Source of the DNA: Methanocorpusculum sp.
GTDB lineage: Archaea > Halobacteriota > Methanomicrobia > Methanomicrobiales > Methanocorpusculaceae
Assembly (NCBI GenBank): GCA_029987245.1
Contig: DALTWG010000006.1
Location: 1 to 48,007 of the forward strand
Direction of reading: 5' to 3'
Length of the DNA: 48,007 nucleotides
Shown: in pieces, positions 25,210 to 32,861 of the stretch
Layout: every line of letters starts with the position of its first letter
Numbering within the stretch: position 1 is the stretch's first letter
The notes under the pieces: model-generated
Told to the model about the DNA's origin: nothing
Databases searched by the model: none
Seen by the model: only the letters and a program-made list of their open reading frames with translations
Made by a program: the position numbers and the translations under genes

Positions 25210-25365
25210 TCAGCACTTATTCTGCTTCAGTTCATTCATGAGCTGAATGGTCTTTTCTGTTTCTTTTACCAAAAACGCGTACGTAATACTGTAATCACGG
25301 ACAAATCTATCTTCATCAAAATCCAGCGGACCGCGAGGTCTGTTGCTGTCGTCAATAGTAAGCAT
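25210..25365 (-). CDS. Small acidic protein upstream of the kinase, 51 aa
   Basis: The protein reads MLTIDDSNRPRGPLDFDEDR and continues with a helical tail (AFLVKETEKTIQLMNELKQ). A ribosome-binding site GAGGAAAGG ends six bases before this ATG, so I prefer it to a GTG start 36 bases upstream. It ends four bases before the zeta-like kinase start, so they were one operon. The arrangement (tiny acidic gene, then zeta-like kinase) fits an antitoxin/toxin pair, but I do not recognise an antitoxin family and the role is inferred from position only. Confidence 0.6.
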   Translation of the reverse strand: MLTIDDSNRPRGPLDFDEDRFVRDYSITYAFLVKETEKTIQLMNELKQNKC

Positions 25366-25442
25366 AACGTACCTTTCCTCAGTTGTACAACTATAATGCA
25401 CGTAAAACCATAACTACTTTTGCAAAAAAAGGGACGCCTCCC

Positions 25443-26474
25443 TTAATTCACCTTAAACCGCAGCAACGCCGCAACGCCACCCAGGCCGGCGAGGCGCTCG
25501 CCCGGCTCAAACGCGCCTGAAAGCACCACCACCTTTGCACCGGCCGTCTCTGCCTCCTCAATAAGCCGGGCGACATCCGTATCGCGGATGAGCGAGTCTG
25601 CGACTAAAAACGTCTCCACCGCGCCGTAATCAACCGCCGTCTGCACCTCGGCGCGGCCGTAGGCAGCCGCGCCGCTTTGCCCGATGCGCATGAAAAGCTC
25701 CTCCATGAATGAAACCTCGCGCGTAAGCTGCACATCCTCTGCAAGCCGCGTCAAAACACCGTTGCCGATAGCCTCCAACACCGCCCCGCGACCCGAGCGG
25801 CGCGTATCTGCCGCAAGCATCTTTTCCGCGACGGCGGGGGCGGTATTTTTCACATACTGGATAAAATCATCCTTGACAAAACCCGGCCCCGCGACGACGA
25901 TATTGCCCGTCACCTTGGAAAGCACCTCGAGCGCCGCGGCAAAAAGCCCCTGGCGCGAATCAAGACCCGCCGTCTTGCCGCTGCCAAGCGTGAACGCGGT
26001 CACTTTTTCCGGCCCGAACTGGCGCACCCTATAGATTTCAATCTCGCCGTCTTCAACGGCTGCGATGTGCACAACGTTATTCGTTGACGCACTTACCGCA
26101 CGGCTGATGCGGTCGAGGTCGACCGCATTCCATTTGCGAACCACCGAAATTTCATAACCCGTCTCTACATTCAGTGTGTGGTGCTGCCCGATGTCAGGAC
26201 CAAACACAATCACCCCGAAGACGCGAAGCCGGTTTGCATCCGGCGTAAATTCGGATTTTTCGACAGAAACACCGATTCTTACCGGCCGCTTTTCCAGTTT
26301 TTCCGCCCGGAGTTTGTCCGTGGGCGCGTCTACGGTGCGCAGCGTTACGGCATACACCGTGTCGCCTGCACCAATTAAGTGCGACAGATGCCAGAGGTCG
26401 TCTAAGGATTCGGGCGTGAGTTTGTACTCACCGAATCCGTCACGCTTTAAGGGCTCAGGGGTTTCTGCTTTCAT
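25443..26474 (-). CDS. pelA: Pelota (archaeal Dom34) ribosome rescue factor
   Basis: Pelota enters the empty A site of stalled ribosomes and, with aEF1A and ABCE1, splits them. The 343 residues match the three-domain archaeal protein: N-terminal Sm-like domain (YKLTPESLDDLWHLSHLIGAGDTVYAVTLR, with the loop that enters the decoding site), central eRF1-2-like domain without a GGQ motif (VVHIAAVEDGEIEIYRV, VAGPGFVKDDF), and an eRF1-3-like C-terminal domain (YGRAEVQTAVDYGAVETFLVADSLIRD). The lack of GGQ agrees with its being a rescue factor rather than a release factor. Its start overlaps the stop of the upstream NFACT gene by four bases, so the two are translationally coupled and probably act on the same stalled ribosomes. 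Confidence 0.97.
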   Translation of the reverse strand: MKAETPEPLKRDGFGEYKLTPESLDDLWHLSHLIGAGDTVYAVTLRTVDAPTDKLRAEKLEKRPVRIGVSVEKSEFTPDANRLRVFGVIVFGPDIGQHHTLNVETGYEISVVRKWNAVDLDRISRAVSASTNNVVHIAAVEDGEIEIYRVRQFGPEKVTAFTLGSGKTAGLDSRQGLFAAALEVLSKVTGNIVVAGPGFVKDDFIQYVKNTAPAVAEKMLAADTRRSGRGAVLEAIGNGVLTRLAEDVQLTREVSFMEELFMRIGQSGAAAYGRAEVQTAVDYGAVETFLVADSLIRDTDVARLIEEAETAGAKVVVLSGAFEPGERLAGLGGVAALLRFKVN

Positions 26475-28366
26475 GTGACTAAATCAGAGCCCCCTGGCGG
26501 AACAAACGCCGCAACGCTTTCGGTATTCAAAACGGTTTTCAGCGCTTTTTCTTCAGCGTCGGGCAGGGCTTCGCGCAGTCGGCGCAGCACCTTTTTTGCC
26601 ACGTCGTTACCTTCAAATGTGCCCGGGCGAAGGCGCACGGAGACTTTGGTCTTTGCCTCGATTACTGAGGGGACTCCTCCGAGGACCGCTAAATTCGGCT
26701 CGGTCATGATGCCGATTGCAACCTCCAGGGGCACGTCTTTATAGATAGTGCGCTCGCCCCGGATAATGAACGAACCATGAGCAACGAACTCGCCCGCCTC
26801 CGGGGTTTTACTTACCTGATTCGGCTGTGCCGCAATTACATTGCCGCTTGCTGCGCCGCCGGACCAAAGCCGCGAATACGAGGCCGCAAACTGCACGGCT
26901 TCGTCCATGCGCTCTGTTTTTCCCTTGACGAGAACGACGGATGCGCCGAACACATCGGCGTGGAGGAAGGTGTCTTTTCCTTCCATGTATTTTTTGACCA
27001 GCTCTTCGTTCTGGTCCGCGTTTCGCCCGCCGATGACAAGGACGCCGTCGGATGTTTCCATCCACCGGAAACGGTGATACCATTTCGGCTTTAATTTGCC
27101 CGGACCGGCCGCTTTTTTCGGCGCCGCGTGTTTGACGCCGGCAGCCATGGCTTTAAGCGCGCCCTCCTTTTTGCGGCGGAACTTTTTCACCACCTCGCTG
27201 TAGCGGCCGGCATTGGCTTCAAGTGTTTCATGCACATAAATAACCGGCCGCAGTTTTTCGCCCAAATCCAGCGTTACTGCCGCATTGGCCGCGTCTATTG
27301 ATACAATCCGTCTGGCTGCCGGCAGGGCGCTTTCTTTCAGAACGCGGCCGATTTCCTGCCAGGACATCTTTTTGCTTGCGGCGTCCAGAATCTGAATGAT
27401 TTCAGATACCTCGCCGTAGTGCGCGTAGATGATGTCGGAGGTTTCCTTTGCTTCGGCGATTTTGCGCTCGAATTTTTTCAGCGCCTCGTTTTGCTGCGCT
27501 AAAATCCGCTCTTCCTTAGACAGCTTCTTTTTGGCCTCAAGTACTTTTTCCGCAGCGAATTTCGGATAATAAGCCTCCAGCGCGGCGCTAAATGAGTCAA
27601 AGCGCGCTTTGGGCTCGCGCGCCGGGGAGATGAAAGGAAACGCGCCCTTTTCATCAATGATGCCACCCGCGCAAAGTGAACCAAGCCAGGTCTTCATTGC
27701 CTCATAGACCGGCATCAGCTGGGCTTCATCGGCGTATTTGCAGGGCATATTCTTTGATACGCCGGAAAGCCGGCAGATTTCCTCAGAAGGCACTCCGCCA
27801 AGTTTCAGCTGTATGGCAAGGGCGCGGACAATATCGTTTTCCTCTTCGGTAATAAGCGCCTTGAATTCCTCGAAAGAATACGCGCAGGGGTCTTTTGCGG
27901 TTAACTCATACTGCGCGCCGGGGATAACGTTTCGCTCGCGGAAGCGTTTCTGCGAGAGCGCGCTCTGGATAATGCCGTCCTGACGGGTTAAAATCAGGTT
28001 GCCCTCGTCAAAGAGTTCGATGACAAGGTTGTATTCAGCCGGCCCTTTGCCGATGGTAAAAACCAGCACCCGCTCGATTCCTTTCTGGAAGATATTGAGT
28101 ACCTTGCCGCCTTCGATGTATTTGCGCAGGTACATGGAGTAGCCGGAAGGATTTTTCGGCGCGGGGGGGAGCTCAGTTACCGGATGCGCGCGGGAACCGG
28201 CGGCGGCATACAAAAGCAGGCGTTTTTTGTTTTCGCCGTTTAAGCGGAATCCAAATTCTGTCGGGCTGTATTGATATATTTTGCCAATCCAGAGCGGGAG
28301 CTCCAGCTTTAGTTCCGCGCAGACCGCGCGCAGGTCGACGCCACTCATTCCTGAAAGTATTGCCAT
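26471..28366 (-). CDS. rqcH: NFACT-family ribosome quality control protein (RqcH/Rqc2-like)
   Basis: The family binds the obstructed large ribosomal subunit with peptidyl-tRNA and, in bacteria and probably archaea, adds C-terminal alanine tails. The 631-residue chain has NFACT-N (opening MSGVDLRAVCAELK, then LVIELFDEGNLILT), a middle region, a coiled coil at about 275-315 (EAKKKLSKEERILAQQNEAL), and NFACT-R at about 425-530 (KWYHRFRWMETSDGVLVIGG through DTFLHADVFGASVVLVKG). The N-terminal nuclease-like site seen in eukaryotic members was not assessed. A TATA element (CCTATAATATT) lies just upstream of the ATG, giving a nearly leaderless mRNA. The pelA gene overlaps its end. Confidence 0.95.
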   Translation of the reverse strand: MAILSGMSGVDLRAVCAELKLELPLWIGKIYQYSPTEFGFRLNGENKKRLLLYAAAGSRAHPVTELPPAPKNPSGYSMYLRKYIEGGKVLNIFQKGIERVLVFTIGKGPAEYNLVIELFDEGNLILTRQDGIIQSALSQKRFRERNVIPGAQYELTAKDPCAYSFEEFKALITEEENDIVRALAIQLKLGGVPSEEICRLSGVSKNMPCKYADEAQLMPVYEAMKTWLGSLCAGGIIDEKGAFPFISPAREPKARFDSFSAALEAYYPKFAAEKVLEAKKKLSKEERILAQQNEALKKFERKIAEAKETSDIIYAHYGEVSEIIQILDAASKKMSWQEIGRVLKESALPAARRIVSIDAANAAVTLDLGEKLRPVIYVHETLEANAGRYSEVVKKFRRKKEGALKAMAAGVKHAAPKKAAGPGKLKPKWYHRFRWMETSDGVLVIGGRNADQNEELVKKYMEGKDTFLHADVFGASVVLVKGKTERMDEAVQFAASYSRLWSGGAASGNVIAAQPNQVSKTPEAGEFVAHGSFIIRGERTIYKDVPLEVAIGIMTEPNLAVLGGVPSVIEAKTKVSVRLRPGTFEGNDVAKKVLRRLREALPDAEEKALKTVLNTESVAAFVPPGGSDLVT

Positions 28367-28441
28367 ATCTACAATATTATAGGCTTTGTAAGAATAAAAG
28401 AGCGTCAGATAAGTTCCGGGAAAAATAGAAGAGGGGGGGAT

Positions 28442-29377
28442 TTACGCAGTTGTGGTTTCGGCTGCGGCTTTGGTCGGTTCTGCTGCAGTCGGCGCTGCTG
28501 CAGTTGGTGCAGCAGTGACCGGTGCCGTTGTCTGATCCGGTGTCGGGACAGGAGTATCTTCGTTTCCTGCGTTAAAGGAGGGTATCGTATAATCCGGATT
28601 TTTCTTGTAGACTTCAACAGTGAAGCCGCCTGATTCATCCGGTGCGCTGTAGACTTCGCTGAACCCTGCTTTCTGCATCTGGGTGGTGAAGGTGTCTGCA
28701 TTTGCTTTTCCATCGGCATACACAGCGCAAATAACCGTATCCACATTTTCTTTAAAGAAAGCACTTTCTTTTTGCACGATAGTATGTTCGCTGCCTACAG
28801 CGGTCATAATAATGGTCAGGTTCTTATTAGTAAACCCTGCATCTTTTGCAACTTCTTCAAGAGAGGTGGCATCAACTAAAACGGTGTCTTCCCGTGCAGT
28901 GGTTAATACTTTGTTGTTGAGGATATTGCTGGACACCTGCATTTCGACCTTCTCCGCGCCGTATGCAACTGCTGCTTCAAGGAAAGTGCAGCGCAGGTTG
29001 TTGACCTCCTGGGTTTTCTTCAGTCCCTCCTGAAGATGGGGGTTTGGTTCGATGGATACCTGGTCCACAGGATAGGTGAGCAGGTCGTTTACAAACGCGG
29101 AAAGTGCGCCGATTCCGCATCCTACTTCGATAACCGGGTTGTCTCTTGGCAGATAACTTTCTACCGCAGAAAACAGTACCGGTTCGTAATTATTCGGGTT
29201 CAGCAAAAGTACCCAGATAATATCGTTAGAGACATAAGCCGGGTCAACAGAAATAATATTCCCGCGGATTTTTACTTCGTCGGGAGTGGGGTTCAGTTCG
29301 GCTATGCAGCCCGAACTGCAGACGGCTGCAATCAGCAGAAAAGCAAGGGCGGCAAACAGCCATGATGTTTTATACAT
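28442..29377 (-). CDS. Exported lipoprotein with FkbM/methyltransferase-like fold
   Basis: The N-terminus is a signal peptide with lipobox SSGC (C24), so the protein should be anchored on the outer face of the membrane. Residues 68-200 resemble an S-adenosylmethionine-dependent methyltransferase of the FkbM type: PVIEVGCGIGALSAF (glycines 86, 88 and 90) for the nucleotide loop, then VSIEPNPHLQEGL for the second acidic strand, and later strands such as TLVDATSLEEV and LTIIMTAVGSEH, in the order of that fold. The last 40 residues are a Pro/Thr/Ala-rich tail. A cofactor-dependent methyltransferase outside the cell is unexpected, so the fold may have been reused for binding. The real substrate is unknown. 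Start, signal and lipobox are all clear in the sequence; the fold assignment is from motif reading. Confidence 0.75.
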   Translation of the reverse strand: MYKTSWLFAALAFLLIAAVCSSGCIAELNPTPDEVKIRGNIISVDPAYVSNDIIWVLLLNPNNYEPVLFSAVESYLPRDNPVIEVGCGIGALSAFVNDLLTYPVDQVSIEPNPHLQEGLKKTQEVNNLRCTFLEAAVAYGAEKVEMQVSSNILNNKVLTTAREDTVLVDATSLEEVAKDAGFTNKNLTIIMTAVGSEHTIVQKESAFFKENVDTVICAVYADGKANADTFTTQMQKAGFSEVYSAPDESGGFTVEVYKKNPDYTIPSFNAGNEDTPVPTPDQTTAPVTAAPTAAAPTAAEPTKAAAETTTA

Positions 29378-29428
29378 AGTACTACAGTATTTGTTTGCTA
29401 TCTATTTAGTAGTATTTGAACCGGGCGG

Positions 29429-30577
29429 TTAACGCACAACCCTGTGCAGTACTTCTCCGACAAGTGTCCGTTTCAACTCTATCGCATTGTACTGGCACAT
29501 TTCATGGCAGCAGTAGCATCTGATGCAGTTGGTCAGGTCAAACGATGCTTTGCCCTGTTTGATACTCGCGGCCTTTACCGGGCAGATTCGGACGCATTTG
29601 CCGCAGCCGATGCAGAGTTTGGAATTGATTACGGGGCTTGGCGCATAGAGTTTTCCGGTCCGCTGCAGTTTGCGGTAGAATTTACGTATCGGGCGGGTCT
29701 CGTTTTCGGGATGGCGGTAGGTTGACGGGTGCACGAAGTCGGGGATGGGCACTATTTCGTCGCCTTTGACGCAGACTTCGTCAATCAGACCGCGGCGAAG
29801 GGCGGCCATGGTGGTTCCGATGCATTCGGGGCTCATGGAGATAAGTGTCTGTGCAGATAGGTCAAGTCCGTAGACGGATTTCGAGGCAAGGATGTAGCCC
29901 ACCTCGCGCGGGTTGCCGCCCTGGGGGCCGTCGCCTTCCATGCCGACGACGGCGTCCATGATGCAGAAGTCGGGTTTAATAAGCTCGTTTAAGTCTACGA
30001 GCATCTCTGAAAAGTCCATGCTGTCGGGGAAGCGGGAGTGGAATACGGGTTTGTCAAGTCCGGGGACGACGCCAAAAGTGTTTTTAACGGCGCCGGAAAA
30101 GTGGGTAAACATGTGGGTTTTGAGTTTGCATACTGATATTACGATGTCTGCATTGCAGACGGGGTTGATGACGGTGAAGCGTTTCATGATGACGCCTTCG
30201 GCAAAGGATTTGTCCTGTGAGCCGGTGTCAAGGTTCGGTTCAATGCCGAGGTCTTTGGCTATTTCTTCGATGCCGCATTTTTTATAGATTTTTTTGAGGG
30301 AGTGGACGCTGTAGACGATTCCGGCGCCGGGGCTGTCTGCAATGGATAAGATGCCTCCGGCGTCTTTAATGATTTTGCCTACGGCCCAGATTACGCTGGG
30401 GTGAGTGGTTACGGCTCGTTCCGGCGCGGCTTCGGAGAGGAGGTTTGGTTTTATGAGTACTTTCTTTCCTTTTACGTCGGGAAGGCCGCCTGCCGCTTTT
30501 ATCGCTTTGCGTACGGCGTTAAGGACGGTTTCCCGTTCGTAGGTTTTACAGAGGGCCGAGCCGGTTATTGTTTTCAT
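29429..30577 (-). CDS. DUF362 protein with C-terminal 2[4Fe-4S] ferredoxin domain
   Basis: The first 300 residues match the DUF362 family (KKVLIKPNLLSEAAPERAVTT, GGILSIADSPG, SVCKLKTHMFTHFSGAVKN, MEGDGPQGGNPREVG), common in methanogens and clostridia and without a settled function. Residues 318-365 add a bacterial-type ferredoxin domain: CIGCGKCVRICPV and CIRCYCCHEMC each supply a four-cysteine set for a [4Fe-4S] cluster. An electron-transfer or iron-sulfur delivery role is likely but not established. The protein is soluble, and the length of 382 aa is normal. There is no tight operon partner: gaps to both neighbours are 50-70 bases. Confidence 0.93.
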   Translation of the reverse strand: MKTITGSALCKTYERETVLNAVRKAIKAAGGLPDVKGKKVLIKPNLLSEAAPERAVTTHPSVIWAVGKIIKDAGGILSIADSPGAGIVYSVHSLKKIYKKCGIEEIAKDLGIEPNLDTGSQDKSFAEGVIMKRFTVINPVCNADIVISVCKLKTHMFTHFSGAVKNTFGVVPGLDKPVFHSRFPDSMDFSEMLVDLNELIKPDFCIMDAVVGMEGDGPQGGNPREVGYILASKSVYGLDLSAQTLISMSPECIGTTMAALRRGLIDEVCVKGDEIVPIPDFVHPSTYRHPENETRPIRKFYRKLQRTGKLYAPSPVINSKLCIGCGKCVRICPVKAASIKQGKASFDLTNCIRCYCCHEMCQYNAIELKRTLVGEVLHRVVR

Positions 30578-30643
30578 GGTATCGTATTCTATAGATGCTT
30601 TATTTGTTTGTGTCTTCTTGTATAAAATGTTTTGACTTCGCCT

Positions 30644-32728
30644 TTACCCCCGCACAAACAGCGGCGTCATACTCTGAATCGACTCACGCTCCCCGATAAC
30701 CACCACAAGATCCCCCGGACAAAGCCTCGTCTCCCCGTCAGGCGACACAACCGCATCAGCCCCTGCTTTTCGCACCGCAATCACCGAAACACCGAAATCA
30801 CCCCGCAGATGAACCTCTGAAAGCATCTTGTTTGCAACAGCCGAACCCTCTTCAACACGCACCTGCTCGACAAACGACTTGTTCACCGACTCTTTTTCCT
30901 CACTTCTGCGGATATTTAACAGAATCGAGTTCATGAACGAAGAACCCCGGTCCTCACGCTTGATGCGCGAGTTAATCGGCGTCTCAATATACTTGTTGTA
31001 CATATCGTTACGCAGCTGCTGCGCATACAAATCAATATCCTGCAGCGGCACCTGCTCATTGGATAAAATACGCCGAAATGCCTGAATAGCCGCTTCACGC
31101 TCATCCACAATCACCTCATCAGCCCCCAGCTTGTAAAGCGTCGGCGTCTCCGCAATAAACCGTGAGCGTGTAATAATACCAATCTTCGGATTCATCCGCC
31201 GCGCAAGAGAAATAATCGCCTTCACCGAATCCATATTCGGAATACTGACAACAAGCGTCTGCGCATGGGAAATATCCGCAAACTCAAGCATCGCCTTATG
31301 CGAAGCATCACCGTACACAATATTTTCCCCCTTCTTTCGCTCGGCAGCCACCGTATCAGGATTCATCTCGATAATGATATAGGGCATCTGTACTTTTTTC
31401 AGCGCACTTGCGACATATCTTCCTGCAAGACCATATCCCACAATAATGACATGCGAATCACTCCTCTCACACGACACATAAGTCCCTGCGCCCGGCTGCT
31501 TCTGCTTCGTATCGTCTTTGGAAACCGCTGCCGCGGCTTTGGGTCCCAACTTTATCAGAAGCGGCGTAACAATCATCGTCAAAAGCGCAATGCCTAAGAA
31601 AATCTGATACACCTCCTCTGAAAGGAACCCGAGATTCATCCCCTCGGTACCCAGGACAAACGAAAACTCACCAATCTGCGCAAGGCCTATGCCGGAAAGA
31701 AGCGCAGTGCCCGCGGCAACATGTCCGATTGCTTTGATGGAAACGAAATTGACCAGGGACTTGATAATAAGAACCGCCGCCGCAATTAACACAATCGTCA
31801 CAATATGCTCGAAGAAATACGACAGATTCAGCATCATGCCTATGGAGACAAAGAAGAAACTGGTTAAAATGTCACGCAAAGGCATTACCTGACCGATAAC
31901 CTCATGACAGTAGTCCGACTCGGAGATGGCAATACCTGCCAGAAACGCGCCGAGTGCAAGGCTGATGCCCGCAAGCGACATTGCTCCTGCAATCCCGAAA
32001 CAGATGACAACAACCGTAATAATAAACAGTTCGCTGCTTCTCGTCTGGGCAACTTTCTGCAAAATCCGCGGGACAAGATGAATGGCCGCCACGAGCACAA
32101 TAAACAAAATAACGATACCTATGGCAAGGTCAATCAGTGAATCGACAATACTCGTATCGGAGCCGGCAAGTATCGGGCAGATGAGCATCATCGGGATAAC
32201 CGCAAGGTCCTGGAATATCAGTATGCCTAATGCAATTTTGCCGTGGCGCTGTTCCGTTTCGCCGCTCTTCTGGTAAAGCGAGAGGACGATGGCAGTCGAC
32301 GAGGTTGCAACCATCATGCCAACTAAAAAGGATGTGTTAGGAGAGAGCCCGACGATAAAGTGCATTATCAGCCACATTGCAATGGTGGTCAGACATACCT
32401 GTATGCCTCCTCCGATTAAGACGATGCGTTTCATGGAGAGCAGGTTTTTCAAGGATATTTCAAGTCCGATGGTAAACATCAGCAATATGATGCCGAGGTC
32501 GGCCAGTAGTTCCACCTGGTCGGTGGTAACAAGTCCCAATACGGAGGGTCCTACTAGTATGCCGGTGATAAAATATCCTATAATCAGCGGGAGTTTGAGT
32601 TTGCGTCCGAGAAAAATAACCAGGATGGCACAGACCAGCACGATGAATACGGAAAACATGAGGGCTGCTTCGCCGGTGAAATTGTCGCCGATGCTGTGTA
32701 TGAAATCTGACAGGGGATTGGAAACCAT
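30644..32728 (-). CDS. Kef-type K+/H+ antiporter with RCK domains (CPA2)
   Basis: A monovalent cation/proton antiporter of the CPA2 family. Residues 15-405 form about twelve membrane helices with the family phrases LKLPLIIGYFITGILVGP, GLEISLKNL, SSTAIVLSLY and DLAVIPMML. A TrkA-N/RCK domain follows (about 425-545: VIIVGYGLAGRYVASALKK, then IEMNPDTV and VYGDASHKAML), then a TrkA-C domain (about 605-690), so transport is probably gated by nucleotide or ligand binding. The frame extends upstream to 32887, but those codons cross the divergent promoter region. The ATG at 32728 (MVSNPLSDF) has a TATA-like AGTATACTA about 20-30 bases upstream, and I chose it. The gene is divergent from the fusion gene at 32862. 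Confidence 0.94.
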   Translation of the reverse strand: MVSNPLSDFIHSIGDNFTGEAALMFSVFIVLVCAILVIFLGRKLKLPLIIGYFITGILVGPSVLGLVTTDQVELLADLGIILLMFTIGLEISLKNLLSMKRIVLIGGGIQVCLTTIAMWLIMHFIVGLSPNTSFLVGMMVATSSTAIVLSLYQKSGETEQRHGKIALGILIFQDLAVIPMMLICPILAGSDTSIVDSLIDLAIGIVILFIVLVAAIHLVPRILQKVAQTRSSELFIITVVVICFGIAGAMSLAGISLALGAFLAGIAISESDYCHEVIGQVMPLRDILTSFFFVSIGMMLNLSYFFEHIVTIVLIAAAVLIIKSLVNFVSIKAIGHVAAGTALLSGIGLAQIGEFSFVLGTEGMNLGFLSEEVYQIFLGIALLTMIVTPLLIKLGPKAAAAVSKDDTKQKQPGAGTYVSCERSDSHVIIVGYGLAGRYVASALKKVQMPYIIIEMNPDTVAAERKKGENIVYGDASHKAMLEFADISHAQTLVVSIPNMDSVKAIISLARRMNPKIGIITRSRFIAETPTLYKLGADEVIVDEREAAIQAFRRILSNEQVPLQDIDLYAQQLRNDMYNKYIETPINSRIKREDRGSSFMNSILLNIRRSEEKESVNKSFVEQVRVEEGSAVANKMLSEVHLRGDFGVSVIAVRKAGADAVVSPDGETRLCPGDLVVVIGERESIQSMTPLFVRG

Positions 32729-32861
32729 GGGTGATCTGCCTTTTGTTAGTATACTATTAGAGATGAAGGGTATAAATAGATGCGCACACATGCGCACATG
32801 CACCTGTGCACACCTGATTATGCATAAATCTATTCCATAGAAAACACCAATATATTGTACC
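32729..32861. promoter_or_regulatory. Divergent promoter region with tandem TGCGCA/GTGCAC sites
   Basis: The 133-base gap holds a minus-strand TATA-like element for the antiporter (around 32745-32756) and a plus-strand TATAAATA at 32771-32778 for the fusion gene. Immediately after the latter come TGCGCA palindromes at 32781 and 32791, ten bases apart, and a GTGCAC palindrome near 32806. A second plus-strand A/T box (CATAAAT, about 32822) is also possible. The helical spacing of the palindromes, just downstream of a TATA box, suggests a protein-binding site. Confidence 0.45.
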
